A DNA stretch of 64,000 nucleotides from Streptomyces katrae (lineage in GTDB: Bacteria; Actinomycetota; Actinomycetes; Streptomycetales; Streptomycetaceae). The stretch's first letter is position 1. Each line of letters opens with the position of its first letter. A program made the translations under genes and the position numbers. This document shows positions 1-8,570 of the stretch, piece by piece. The stretch covers positions 124,001 through 188,000 of the forward strand of contig NZ_CP020043.1 in assembly GCF_002028425.1 (NCBI RefSeq), read 5' to 3'. The notes under the pieces are model-generated. The model made no database searches. It saw only the letters and a list, made by a program, of their open reading frames with translations, and had not been told where the DNA came from.

Positions 1-1
1 C

Positions 2-67
2 CGCCTGATCAACCTCGGACTCACTCACACAGGCGGCACCTGGCACCTCGCACCGGCCATCACATAA
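2..67 (+). CDS. 3' end of an unidentified gene (truncated by window edge)
   Basis: An open frame enters from the left edge and stops at TAA 65-67, giving about 21 residues ending in THTGGTWHLAPAIT. A strong GC-rich hairpin follows 3 bases after the stop, as expected for a real gene end. The fragment is too short to assign to a family. A transposase tail is possible given the inverted-repeat element just downstream, but nothing in the residues proves it. Confidence 0.45.
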   Translation, partial: RLINLGLTHTGGTWHLAPAIT

Positions 68-70
68 CCA

Positions 71-104
71 GAGGGGCCGCCCGGCCTACGGCCGGACGGC
101 CCCT
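71..104 (+). terminator. Hairpin terminator after the partial gene
   Basis: The arms GAGGGGCCGTCCGG-type and CCGGACGGCCCCTC pair around a TAC loop, with one mismatch in the stem. It lies directly after the stop at 67. There is no long T tract, which is usual for high-GC actinomycete terminators. Confidence 0.6.
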
Positions 105-126
105 CAACAAGATCTTCATCAGTCTT

Positions 127-228
127 CTAGGGCCTGTCTGACAATTCGCGCCGGATCAGGCCGGGTCGTTCGGTGCGTGCGATCGGCGTGCGGCCGGGAC
201 CCGGCGGGAATTGTCAGACAGGCCCTAG
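127..228. repeat. 102-bp MITE-like element with 28-bp terminal inverted repeats
   Basis: Positions 127-154 and 201-228 are inverted copies with one mismatch. The outer 20 bases (CTAGGGCCTGTCTGACAATT and its complement) are perfect. The 46-base centre has no credible ORF. The outermost bases form CTAG, compatible with a TA-type target duplication. This resembles a non-autonomous miniature transposon or the collapsed ends of an insertion sequence, and no transposase lies between the arms. A very large terminator hairpin is the alternative. Confidence 0.6.
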
Positions 229-257
229 CGGCCCGAGCTCAGGGCTGGCGGCGGCTG

Positions 258-1019
258 CTACGCCGTGCGCAGGACGGTGCCGCGGCGTTCGAACTCCAGC
301 AGGGTCTCCACGCCGGAGGCGGCCTCGGGGCCGAGTTCGCGTTCCAGGAGCCACAGGGCGGCGTCGATGCCGGAGCTGACGCCGCCCGCGCAGACGAGGT
401 CGCCGTCGTCGACCACGCGGGCGTCGCGGACGTCGTGGCCGAGGTCGCGCAGGTCCTGCTTGGCCCGGACGTGGGTGGTGCAGGGGCGGCCGTCGAGCAG
501 CCCGGCCGCGTGCAGGAGGAAGACGCCGGTGCACACGCCGACCAGGGTGAGGCCTGGCCGGACGGCCCGGCGCAGGCCCTGCGGGAGGGTGCCCTTGTCG
601 ATCTCGGCCCAGACCCCGGCGCCGTCGCGCTTGCGGTAGCCGCCGCCGAGGACGACGACCGCGTCGGCGGAGGAGGGGTCCCAGCGGCCCGGTACCTCGA
701 TCTGCGTGCCGAAGGAGGCGCGGACGCGGCCCGGGCGGCCGGTGGTGACCAGGGTGGGCACCACCGGCCGGCCGAGGGCCGCCGCGAGGGCGAACACCTC
801 CAGGGGGCCGAAGAGGTCGAGTTCCTCGACGCCGTCGAAGGCGACGAGGTGGACGCGCAGGGGGCCGGGCGCGGGGGCGGGGCGCGCGGCCGCGGGCCTG
901 GGGGCGGCGGCCGGTGCGGGGCTCGCCGTCGCCGGGGCCGCGGCGGTCCCGCCGGCCGCGAGGGCCGCGCCGCCGGTGAGGGTGGCCGCGAGCAGGTGCC
1001 GTCGGTCGAAGTCGGTCAT
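258..1019 (-). CDS. DJ-1/PfpI (ThiJ) family protein, probably exported
   Basis: The product is 253 aa. The N-terminus has a twin-arginine motif (DRRHLLAA), a hydrophobic Ala/Gly stretch and an Ala/Pro-rich linker to about residue 50, suggesting Tat or Sec export. The rest is a DJ-1/PfpI alpha/beta domain with the elements FDGVEELDLFGPLEVF, AVVVLGGGYRK and GVCTGVFLLHAAGLL. The Cys in GVCTG sits at the nucleophile elbow. Family members act as glyoxalase/deglycase, isonitrile hydratase or the sensor half of GlxA-like regulators, so the substrate cannot be assigned. The ATG at 1019 is preferred over the far upstream open frame, which is a shadow of the neighbouring kinase gene. That kinase-fold gene lies 47 bases upstream on the same strand, so the two may be co-transcribed. 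Confidence 0.8.
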   Translation of the reverse strand: MTDFDRRHLLAATLTGGAALAAGGTAAAPATASPAPAAAPRPAAARPAPAPGPLRVHLVAFDGVEELDLFGPLEVFALAAALGRPVVPTLVTTGRPGRVRASFGTQIEVPGRWDPSSADAVVVLGGGYRKRDGAGVWAEIDKGTLPQGLRRAVRPGLTLVGVCTGVFLLHAAGLLDGRPCTTHVRAKQDLRDLGHDVRDARVVDDGDLVCAGGVSSGIDAALWLLERELGPEAASGVETLLEFERRGTVLRTA

Positions 1020-1066
1020 GCCGAGGTGGTCGTGCGCGGGGGCCGGGGAGTTCCCGGATCCCCCGG

Positions 1067-1975
1067 TCAGCCGGTGCGGCGGTGGTCGGCGAGGACTTCC
1101 GCGGTGGTGCGGTGGGCGACGGCGGCGAGGGCGGGGTTGGTCTCGCGGTAGTAGTGCTCGGCGGTGAGGCCGAAGCAGAGCGCCCAGCCGCGGCCGCGGG
1201 CCCAGGTGGCCTCGTCCGCCCCGGCCGCCTCGCGGAAGGCCTCGCGGGTCCCGGCCGTCAGCAGGGTCCAGGCGGCCATCGTGTCGCAGGCGGGGTCTCC
1301 CGCGCCCACCCCGCCGAAATCGATGACGGCCCGCAGCCGGCCGCCCCGGGCCAGCAGGTTGCCCGGCAGGAGGTCGCCGTGCAGCCAGACGGGCGCGCCC
1401 TCCCACTGCGGGAGCCGCAGGGTCTCCTCCCAGAGGGCGGTGGCGGCGTCCGCGTCGTGGGTCCCGTCGGCGCCGAGGTCGCGGATGGCGGCGCGGACCG
1501 CCTCGTCGCGGGTGGCGACCGGGCCGCCGCGGAAGGACACCGGCGCTCCGGTCGCGTCCACGCCGCGCAGGGCCGCCACGAACCGGCCGAGTGCGACGGC
1601 GGTCTCGTGCGGGTCGGTGACGGGTTCGCCGAACAGGTCCGCGCCCTCCAGCCAGCGGTACACCGACCACGGGTACGGGAATCCCTCTGCGGCGACGCCC
1701 TGGCCCAGGGGCTCGGGCACCTCCAGCGGCAGGTGCGGCGCGAGGTGCGGCAGCCAGCGGTTCTCCTTGGCCACGTCGGCGGCGGCGCCCGGGATCCGGG
1801 GCAGCCGCACGGCCATGGTGTCGCCGAGCCGGTACATGGCGTTGTCCGTGCCGGCGGAGACGACCCTGGTCACGGGGAGGCCGGCCCACCGGGGGAACTG
1901 GGCGCGGATCAGCGCGCCGACCAGGGCCTCGTCCGTGTCGGCCTCGTCGGCGTGCATCTTCGCGCTGGTGGCCAC
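1067..1975 (-). CDS. Aminoglycoside phosphotransferase (APH) family kinase
   Basis: The product is about 302 aa. The protein-kinase-like APH fold is visible: N-lobe ATP site (VSAGTDNAMYRLGD, then AVRLPR), hinge (YRWLEG), catalytic loop WLHGDLLPGNLL (HxDxxxxN) and metal site AVIDFGGVGAGDPACD. It resembles the macrolide/aminoglycoside kinase-like group common in Streptomyces, many of which have no proven resistance role. The GTG at 1975 is chosen because GAGGAG lies 5-6 bases upstream. An in-frame ATG 18 bases further in (giving MHADEADTDE) is the alternative. The open frame to 2047 lacks a good ribosome site. Its substrate is unknown. Confidence 0.85.
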   Translation of the reverse strand: MATSAKMHADEADTDEALVGALIRAQFPRWAGLPVTRVVSAGTDNAMYRLGDTMAVRLPRIPGAAADVAKENRWLPHLAPHLPLEVPEPLGQGVAAEGFPYPWSVYRWLEGADLFGEPVTDPHETAVALGRFVAALRGVDATGAPVSFRGGPVATRDEAVRAAIRDLGADGTHDADAATALWEETLRLPQWEGAPVWLHGDLLPGNLLARGGRLRAVIDFGGVGAGDPACDTMAAWTLLTAGTREAFREAAGADEATWARGRGWALCFGLTAEHYYRETNPALAAVAHRTTAEVLADHRRTG

Positions 1976-2141
1976 GGGGCTCCTCGTAAACGGGTCTCGG
2001 CGCTGGGGTCGGCAGGAGCGTATGCGGCGCCGGAGGCGGCGGGCCACGCGTTTTCACGGCGCCGCGCCCGTGCGCCGGAGGAGCGGATCCTCCGGCGCAC
2101 GGGCGCGGGCTTCGGTGCGGGTGCGGGTGCGGGGGCGGGGC

Positions 2142-4409
2142 TCAGGCCGAGTAGTCGTGCTCGGCCTCGGCCCGGTGGGCGGGGTGCGGGGCCGCCGGGC
2201 CGCCCTTCGCGACCTGGACGGAGTGCGTCCGGTTCAGCCGCTCGCCCTCGACGTCCATGTTCGGCAGCAGCCGGTCGAGCCAGCGAGGCAGCCACCAGGC
2301 GGACCGGCCGAGGAGGGCGAACAGGGCCGGGACCAGCGCCATGCGGACCACGAAGGCGTCGAAGAGGACGGCGGCGGCGAGGCTGAAGCCGACCATCTTC
2401 ACGAAGTCGTTCGTCTCCAGGATGAAGCCGGAGAAGACGCTGGTCATGATGATCGCGGCGGCGCTGACGACCCGTCCGCCGTAGCGGAAGCCGGTGACCA
2501 CGGCCTCGGTGGGCCGGGCCCCGTGGGCGTAGGCCTCCCGCATGCGGGTGACGAGGAAGACCTCGTAGTCCATCGCCAGGCCGAAGACCACACCGATCAT
2601 GAAGATCGGCAGGGTGCTCATCACCGGGCCGGGCTGCTCGATGCCGAGGACGTCGGCGAGCCAGCCCCACTGGAAGACGGCCACGACCGCGCCGAGGGCG
2701 GCGGAGACCGACAGCAGGAAGCCGAGGGCCGCCTTGAGCGGGACGAGCAGCGAACGGAAGATCAGGACCAGGAGCAGGAAGGCGAGGCCGACGACCAGGC
2801 CCAGGTAGGGCAGCATCGCCTCGTCCAGGGTGCGGGAGAAGTCGATGAAGAGGGCGGTCTGGCCGGTGACCAGGATCTCGGCCCCGGTGTCCGCCTCGAT
2901 GGCGCCCGCCATCCCCCGGATGGTGGTGACCAGTTCCTCGGTCCGGTGCTCGGTGGGCCCCGAGGACGGGACCACGTTGAGGACGGCGGTGTCTCCGGCG
3001 GCGTTGGGCGTCGCGGGGGTCACCGTGGCCACGCCCGGGACCTTCGCGAGTTCGGCGCCGGCCCGGCCGGCCGCGGCGGCCGCGTCCTTGGCCTGGACGG
3101 TGACCGTCAGCGGGCCGTTGAACCCGGGCCCGAAGGACTCGGACAGCATGTCGTAGGCCTTGCGCTGGGTGGTGTCCAGCGCCATGGTGCCCTCGCCGGG
3201 CAGGCCCAGCTGGAGGCTGGCGGCGGGGATCGCGAGGGCGCCGAGGCCGAGGACGCCGACGGCCAGGACCAGCAGGGGGCGGCGTACGACGAACTGCGCC
3301 CAGCGGGTGCCCAGGTTGGGCTTGGTGCGCGCGGCCAGCCGGTCGGCCCGGCGCTGGAGCCGTGCGGTGAGCGGCTTGCCCTGGATGGCCCTCCGCTCCA
3401 GGCGGGGCATGACCTTGACGGGGGCGAAGCCGAGGAGCGCGGGGACGAGCGTGACCGCGATGAGCACGGCGATGACGACGGTGCCGGCCGCGGTGAGGCC
3501 CATCTTCGTGAGCATCGGGACGTTGACGACGGCGAGTCCGGCGAGCGCGATGACGACGGTCAGGCCGGCGAAGACCACGGCCGAGCCGGCGGTGCCGACG
3601 GCGCGGCCGGCGGCGTCGGCACGGTCGCGGCCTTCCGAGACCTCGGCGCGGTAGCGGGAGATGATGAACAGGGCGTAGTCGATGCCGACCGCGAGGCCGA
3701 TCATCATGGCCAGCGTGGAGGTGGTGGCGGACAGGCCGAGGGTGCTGCCGAGGGCGGTGACGGCGGCGCTGCCGACGGCCACGCCGATGACGGCGGTGAG
3801 CAGGGGCATGCCGGCGGCGACCAGGGAGCCGAAGGTGAGCAGCAGGACCACGGCGGAGACGAGGATGCCGATGCCCTCGGCGCCACCCATGGCGGCCTCG
3901 ACCTTGACGGCGTCACCGCCGGCCTCGACGGTCAGGCCGTCGGCCCGGGACTTCTCCAGTACCGCGTCGAGGCCGTCGTGCGCCTCGTCGGTCAGCTTGA
4001 GGGCGGGGAGCTTGTACGCGGCCACGGCGTAGGCCGTGGTGCCGTCCTTGCTGACCGTGCCGGTCTTGAAGGGGTCGGAGGCCGAGACCACGCCGGGTGA
4101 CTTGGCGAGCGCGGCGACGAGGCCTTCGACCTTGGCCTGCTGCGCGGGGTCGGAGAGCTTCTGCCCGGCGGGCGCGCGGACCACCACGCGGGCGGTGGCG
4201 CCGTCCGCGCTCGCGGCCGGGAACTTCTCCTTGAGCACGTCGAAGGCGCGCTGCGACTCCGTGCCCGGCATGGAGAAGGTGTCGGCGGGCGGCGGCGGGG
4301 CGGTGGAGGCGGCGAGGCCGACGGCGACGAGGACGGCGAGCCACAGCAGGGTCACCAGGCCCCGCCGCCGGAAGGCGAAGCGGCCCGTCTTGTAAAGGAA
4401 GGTGGCCAT
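2142..4409 (-). CDS. MMPL/RND-superfamily membrane transporter
   Basis: The product is 755 aa. The layout is the actinobacterial MmpL/SecDF-like duplication. A first TM follows the basic N-terminus, then comes a large extracytoplasmic loop (about residues 50-200). A five-TM block carries GLAVGIDYALFIISR, and a second loop and second block carry GLAMDYEVFLVTRMRE. The paired Asp residues in these TM4/TM10-like motifs are the proton-relay positions of the family. It probably exports a lipid or small hydrophobic molecule by proton antiport. The start at ATG 4409 (MATFLYKTGRFAFRRRG) matches the usual MMPL N-terminus and has GGGAG upstream. The upstream region carries a 19-bp sequence identical to one at the start of the ribbon-helix-helix gene near 12386, suggesting control by that protein. 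Confidence 0.9.
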   Translation of the reverse strand: MATFLYKTGRFAFRRRGLVTLLWLAVLVAVGLAASTAPPPPADTFSMPGTESQRAFDVLKEKFPAASADGATARVVVRAPAGQKLSDPAQQAKVEGLVAALAKSPGVVSASDPFKTGTVSKDGTTAYAVAAYKLPALKLTDEAHDGLDAVLEKSRADGLTVEAGGDAVKVEAAMGGAEGIGILVSAVVLLLTFGSLVAAGMPLLTAVIGVAVGSAAVTALGSTLGLSATTSTLAMMIGLAVGIDYALFIISRYRAEVSEGRDRADAAGRAVGTAGSAVVFAGLTVVIALAGLAVVNVPMLTKMGLTAAGTVVIAVLIAVTLVPALLGFAPVKVMPRLERRAIQGKPLTARLQRRADRLAARTKPNLGTRWAQFVVRRPLLVLAVGVLGLGALAIPAASLQLGLPGEGTMALDTTQRKAYDMLSESFGPGFNGPLTVTVQAKDAAAAAGRAGAELAKVPGVATVTPATPNAAGDTAVLNVVPSSGPTEHRTEELVTTIRGMAGAIEADTGAEILVTGQTALFIDFSRTLDEAMLPYLGLVVGLAFLLLVLIFRSLLVPLKAALGFLLSVSAALGAVVAVFQWGWLADVLGIEQPGPVMSTLPIFMIGVVFGLAMDYEVFLVTRMREAYAHGARPTEAVVTGFRYGGRVVSAAAIIMTSVFSGFILETNDFVKMVGFSLAAAVLFDAFVVRMALVPALFALLGRSAWWLPRWLDRLLPNMDVEGERLNRTHSVQVAKGGPAAPHPAHRAEAEHDYSA

Positions 4410-4479
4410 GGCGCAACAGACTCCCGTGAGTGCGGCGAGGAAGGGGACGAGCGGTCCCGTCGGGCACCAGGCCCGACCG

Positions 4480-4657
4480 ATGGCGCCACTATGGCACATG
4501 ATTGGCGCTATCGGGAGCCATAAAGGCGCAGCCTTCGACGCCAAGACTGCGCCACATGGCGCCAAAGGCCCGCGAATCCGGGCAGATGATTCCCCCGGTA
4601 ACCCTGAAATACCCGTGGATCAAGAGGACTCCAGACAGGCGCCACCATGGCGCCACC
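4480..4657. promoter_or_regulatory. Candidate operator array, TGGCGCCA repeats
   Basis: The region between the MMPL gene and the SDR gene holds ATGGCGCCACTATGGCACA (4480-4498), TGCGCCACATGGCGCCAAA (4548-4566) and GGCGCCACCATGGCGCCACC (4638-4657). A degenerate TGGCGCTAT lies at 4503-4511. Read on the minus strand, the first copy contains CATAGT, a plausible -10 for the MMPL gene. The first 19 bases recur exactly at 12385-12403 over the start of a ribbon-helix-helix gene. Operator function is inferred. Confidence 0.6.
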
Positions 4658-4689
4658 GCCGCTCCACCACTGGGGACGGGGGAGCGGGC

Positions 4690-4732
4690 GTGAGCAGGGG
4701 TGAGCGGGCGGTGAGCGGGCGGTGAGCGGCTC
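4690..4732 (+). promoter_or_regulatory. 11-bp direct repeats (GTGAGC boxes) upstream of SDR gene
   Basis: GTGAGC starts at 4690, 4700, 4711 and 4722, giving spacings of 10, 11 and 11. The 11-bp phasing is the geometry bound by BTAD-domain (SARP/AfsR) regulators, and such a regulator is encoded at 5610. A related array (GTGAGC, GTGACC, GTGAGC) precedes the FAD monooxygenase gene at 12528. Function is inferred from spacing and neighbourhood. Confidence 0.55.
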
Positions 4733-4790
4733 CGGCGACCTTGTTCACATCGCCGGACCACACGGGTCCGGCCGGTACGAGGAGCAGGCC

Positions 4791-5555
4791 ATGGGCACGC
4801 TGAACGGCAAGACGGCGCTGGTGACGGGCGGTTCGCGGGGAATCGGCCGGGCGGTGGCGCTGCGGCTGGCAGCCGAGGGGGCCCTGGTCGCCGTCCACTA
4901 CGGCCGCGACGAGGAGGCGGCCGAGCAGACGGTGGCGCTGATCGAGGGGGCGGGCGGCCTCGCCTTCGCGGTCCGGGCCCGGTTCGGGGAGGAGGGGGCG
5001 GTGGACGCCCTGTTCGAGGGGCTGACCGCCGGGCTGGGCGGGTGCGGGCTCGACATCCTCGTCAACAACGCCGGCATCGGCTCGGGAAGCTCGATCGCCC
5101 AGGTCACCGAGGAGGAGTTCGCCCGGCTGCTGGCGGTCAACGTCACCACCCCGCTCTTCGTGATCCAGCGTGCGCTGCCGCTGCTGAACGACGGCGGGCG
5201 GATCGTCAACATGGGCTCGACGGCCAGCCGCTTCGCGGTCACCAGCCAGATCGGCTACACCGTCACGAAGGCGGCGCTGGAGGCACTGGCTCCCTCGCTG
5301 GCCAACGAGCTCGGCCGGCGCGGCATCACGGTGAACACCGTCGCGCCGGGCGCCGTCCGCACCGACATGACCGCCGGCTACACGGCCGTCCCGGAGGTGG
5401 TCGCCGCACTGGAGGGGATCACGGCGCTCGGGCGCCTGGGCGAGCCGGAGGACGTCGCCGACGTGGTGGGTTTCCTGGCGGGGCCGCAGGGGCGGTGGAT
5501 GACCGGCCAGACCGTGGACGTCTCCGGGGGCACCTGGCTCGGCCCCCTGGGCTGA
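4791..5555 (+). CDS. Short-chain dehydrogenase/reductase (SDR)
   Basis: The product is 254 aa, a classical SDR by length. Near the N-terminus is the Rossmann motif TGGSRGIG. NNAG appears at about residue 88. Catalytic Ser (NMGSTAS) and the YxxxK motif (YTVTK) follow, then the PGAVRTDM loop. The Gly-rich loop followed by Arg suggests an NADP(H)-dependent 3-oxoacyl-ACP-reductase-like enzyme, and the substrate is unknown. AGGAG lies 7 bases before the ATG. The N-terminally longer frame from 4722 runs over the promoter repeats and is rejected. The upstream 11-bp repeats and the adjacent AfsR-like gene suggest local activation by that regulator. Confidence 0.9.
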   Translation: MGTLNGKTALVTGGSRGIGRAVALRLAAEGALVAVHYGRDEEAAEQTVALIEGAGGLAFAVRARFGEEGAVDALFEGLTAGLGGCGLDILVNNAGIGSGSSIAQVTEEEFARLLAVNVTTPLFVIQRALPLLNDGGRIVNMGSTASRFAVTSQIGYTVTKAALEALAPSLANELGRRGITVNTVAPGAVRTDMTAGYTAVPEVVAALEGITALGRLGEPEDVADVVGFLAGPQGRWMTGQTVDVSGGTWLGPLG

Positions 5556-5609
5556 TCAGGCCCGTCGGGCAGACCGTCGGCTGATCAACTGCCGTGGATA
5601 ATCACCGGC

Positions 5610-8570
5610 ATGCGGTTCTCCATCCTCGGCGAGACTCTGGCCCGGCGCGACGACGGCACCGAGGTCCCCCTCGGCGGACCCGCCCGGCGCGCCCTGCTGA
5701 CCCTGCTCCTGGTGCGCCCCCGGGAGGTGGTGAGCGCCGAGCGGCTGGCGGACGAACTGGCCCCGGACGGGTCGGTGTCGGCGCACGCCCTGCAGTCCCA
5801 GGTGTCCCGGCTGCGCGCGGCTCTGGGGCCGGCCGTGATCGAGCGGGCCGGGGCGGGCTACCGGGCCGCCGTGGACCCGGAGGACGTGGACGCGGGCCGG
5901 TTCGAGCGGCTGGCCCGCGAGGGGCGGGCCGCGCTGGCCGCCGACGACCCGGTACGTGCCGTGGAACTCCTGCGCGGGGCATTGGAGTTGTGGCGCGGGA
6001 GGGCCCTCGCCGACCTGGCGCACCTGACGGAGGGCGACACCGCCCGGACGGCCTCGGCCCGGCTGGAGGAGCTGCGGCTCGGGGCGGTCGAGGACCGGAT
6101 CGAGGCCGATCTGCGGCTCGGCGGCCACCGGGAGGCCGTGGCGGAGCTGCGGGAGCTGACCGCCCGCCACCCGCTGCGCGAGCGCCTGGCGGCCCTGCTG
6201 ATCCGGGCCCTGTCGGCCGAGGGCGGGCAGGCCGAGGCGCTGGCCGCGTACGAGCAGACCCGCAGCCGGCTGGCCGACGAGCTCGGCAGCGATCCCTCGG
6301 CCGAACTAGTCGCCCTGCACCGGGAGTTGCTGGAGTCCGACCCCTCCCCCGCGCAGGTCCGGCCGCCCGCGCAGCTGACCTCGTTCGTGGGCCGCTCCGG
6401 CGAGGTCGCCGAAGTGGCAGACCTGCTGCGGGTGGCCCGGCTGGTGACGCTCGTGGGGCCGGGCGGGGTGGGCAAGACGCGGTTGTCGGTGGAGGCGGCG
6501 GGGGTGGCCGGCGACGACGTGTGCTTCGTGGAGCTGGCCCCGCTGCGGGAGGGCGCCGGCCTGCCGGGGGCGGTACTGGCGGCGCTCGGGCTGCGCGAGA
6601 ACGGGCTCCGGCTCGACGGCGGCGGACAGGGGCCCGTGGAGCGGCTGGCGACGGCCCTGGCGGACCGGGTGCTGCTGCTGGTCCTGGACAACTGCGAACA
6701 CGTGGCCGAAGAGGCCGCCGCGCTGGCGGGACGCCTGCTGGCCCTCTGCCCCCGGCTGCGGATCCTGGCCACCAGCCGGGAACCCCTCTCCGTCATCGGT
6801 GAGCACCTGTGGCAGGTGCGGCCGCTCGACGACGCGGCGGCCGTACGGCTGTTCACGGAACGGGCCTCGGCGGTGCGGCGCGGATTCGCGGCGGCGGCGG
6901 AGCCGGTGGAGCGGATCTGCGCGGCGCTCGACAACCTGCCGCTGGCCATCGAGCTGGCGGCGGCCCGGCTGCGCACCATGGACGTGGAGGACCTGGCGCA
7001 GCGGCTCGACGACCGGCTCGGGATGGCTGCCGCCCGGGCCAACCGCGGCGCCGGTGAACGGCACCGCACGCTGCGCGCGGTGGTCGCCTGGAGCTGGGAC
7101 CTGCTCTCCGCGCAGGAGCAGCGGGCCGCCCGGCGGTTCACCGTGTTCCCGGCGGGCGCGACGGCCCGGGCGGCGCTGGAGGTCTGCCGGGCGGGGGGCG
7201 CGGCCCCGGACTCGGAGCTGCCGGAGGCCGAGGTCCTGGAGCCCGAGGTGCTGGAGTCCCTGGTGGACAAGTCCCTGCTGGAACTGGCGGGCGGACGCCT
7301 GCGGATGCTGGAGACGGTCCGCGCGTACGGCGCCGAACGGCTCCGGGGGGCGGGCGAGACCTCGGCCACCGGCGGTGCGCACGCCCGGTACGTGCTGGAG
7401 CTGGCCCGCGCCGCCGAGCCGCGGCTGCGGGGGCCGGGGCAGCCGGAGTGGCTGGAGCGGCTGGCGGCCGGACACGGCGACCTGGAGGCGGCACTCGCCT
7501 GGGCGGCCGGGGAGGGCCGCTGGGAGACGGCGCTGGAACTGCTGGCGGCGGCCTCGGCGTACCTGTGGATCCGCGGGGTGTCCGGGTCGCTCGCGGCGCG
7601 GGCCGCGGCCGTGCTCGACGCCGTCGGGGACGCTCCCCCGGCCGGGCTGGGCGAGGAGTTCGCGGCGTGCGTGCTGCTGGCGGCGGCCGGCCCCGGCGGG
7701 CTCGCGCCGTGGCGGCGGCACCGGGAGCGGGCCGGGCGGCTGCTGGCCGCCGCCTGGGCGCGGGACGGTGCGGGCGGGGGCGGCGGGCGGTACCCGGTGG
7801 TGCTGCTGGTGTGGATGCTGCGCAACGCCACCGAGGCCGATCCGCTGGACGCGTTCGCCCTGGTGTCGGCGCAGCGCGGGCACCCCGAGCCGTGGGTCCG
7901 GGCGGTCGCCGCGTACGTGTCCGGGTTCGGGCCGCTCGGGACGGGTGACGCGGCCGCCGCCGAACGGGCCTTCGCCGAGGCCGCCGAGGGGTTCCGGGCG
8001 GCCGGCGACGGCTGGGGCACGGCGCTGGTCCTGGACGCGCTCGCCGGGGTGGCGGGGGCGCGCGGGGACCGGGCCGGGGCGGTGGCGCTGCTCGACGAGG
8101 CGCTGGCGCTGACCGAGCGGCTCGGCGCCCTGGAGGACAGCGCCGACCTGCTGGTCAACCGGGCCGACCAGCTCGTGGCCGGGGACCCGGCGGCGGCCGC
8201 CGCCGACTACGCCCGGGCCGCCTCCCTCGCCCGCCGGGCCGGGGGCTCCGCAGCCCTGGCGGCGGCCCTGCGCGGACTCGGGGACCTGGCCCTGCGGGAC
8301 GGGGACCCGGCGCGGGCCGGACACCTGTACACGGAGGCCCTGGAGCGGATCGACCCGCACTGGGTCAAGAGCGCGGGCAGCCGCGTACGGGCCCTCGCGG
8401 GGCTGGGCCGGGTGGCGGAGTCGAACGGCGACCGCCCGGCGGCCCGCGCCCGCTACGCGGAGGCCGCCGCGTCGGCGGCGGCCGTGGTGGGCGGCACCTC
8501 CCCGGAGGCACTCCGCCTGCTGGGCCTACCGCAGGAGGTCGTCGACCTGGTAACCACCCACACCCCCTGA
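5610..8570 (+). CDS. AfsR/SARP-like regulator: OmpR-type DNA-binding, BTAD, NTPase and TPR-like regions
   Basis: The product is 986 aa. Residues 1-90 form an OmpR/PhoB-like winged helix of SARP type (ILGETLARRDDG through ALQSQVSRLRAALG). Residues 95-245 form the BTAD domain. From about residue 278 there is an AAA/NB-ARC-type ATPase with Walker A GPGGVGKTRLS, Walker B-like LLLVLDNCEH and the LATSREPL sensor region. The C-terminal third is Ala/Leu-rich helical repeat sequence, as in LuxR/AfsR-like large regulators. It probably oligomerises on direct-repeat DNA in response to nucleotide and an unknown signal. The SDR gene lies 54 bases upstream on the same strand, with 11-bp GTGAGC repeats in its promoter, making that gene the likeliest target. 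Confidence 0.88.
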   Translation: MRFSILGETLARRDDGTEVPLGGPARRALLTLLLVRPREVVSAERLADELAPDGSVSAHALQSQVSRLRAALGPAVIERAGAGYRAAVDPEDVDAGRFERLAREGRAALAADDPVRAVELLRGALELWRGRALADLAHLTEGDTARTASARLEELRLGAVEDRIEADLRLGGHREAVAELRELTARHPLRERLAALLIRALSAEGGQAEALAAYEQTRSRLADELGSDPSAELVALHRELLESDPSPAQVRPPAQLTSFVGRSGEVAEVADLLRVARLVTLVGPGGVGKTRLSVEAAGVAGDDVCFVELAPLREGAGLPGAVLAALGLRENGLRLDGGGQGPVERLATALADRVLLLVLDNCEHVAEEAAALAGRLLALCPRLRILATSREPLSVIGEHLWQVRPLDDAAAVRLFTERASAVRRGFAAAAEPVERICAALDNLPLAIELAAARLRTMDVEDLAQRLDDRLGMAAARANRGAGERHRTLRAVVAWSWDLLSAQEQRAARRFTVFPAGATARAALEVCRAGGAAPDSELPEAEVLEPEVLESLVDKSLLELAGGRLRMLETVRAYGAERLRGAGETSATGGAHARYVLELARAAEPRLRGPGQPEWLERLAAGHGDLEAALAWAAGEGRWETALELLAAASAYLWIRGVSGSLAARAAAVLDAVGDAPPAGLGEEFAACVLLAAAGPGGLAPWRRHRERAGRLLAAAWARDGAGGGGGRYPVVLLVWMLRNATEADPLDAFALVSAQRGHPEPWVRAVAAYVSGFGPLGTGDAAAAERAFAEAAEGFRAAGDGWGTALVLDALAGVAGARGDRAGAVALLDEALALTERLGALEDSADLLVNRADQLVAGDPAAAAADYARAASLARRAGGSAALAAALRGLGDLALRDGDPARAGHLYTEALERIDPHWVKSAGSRVRALAGLGRVAESNGDRPAARARYAEAAASAAAVVGGTSPEALRLLGLPQEVVDLVTTHTP

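Noticed and set aside
1164..4100. Very long plus-strand frame of 978 codons opposite the kinase and MMPL genes
   Set aside because: Low-complexity Arg/Gly/Asp/Glu-rich shadow of high-GC coding sequence. The minus-strand genes show clear folds and ribosome sites.
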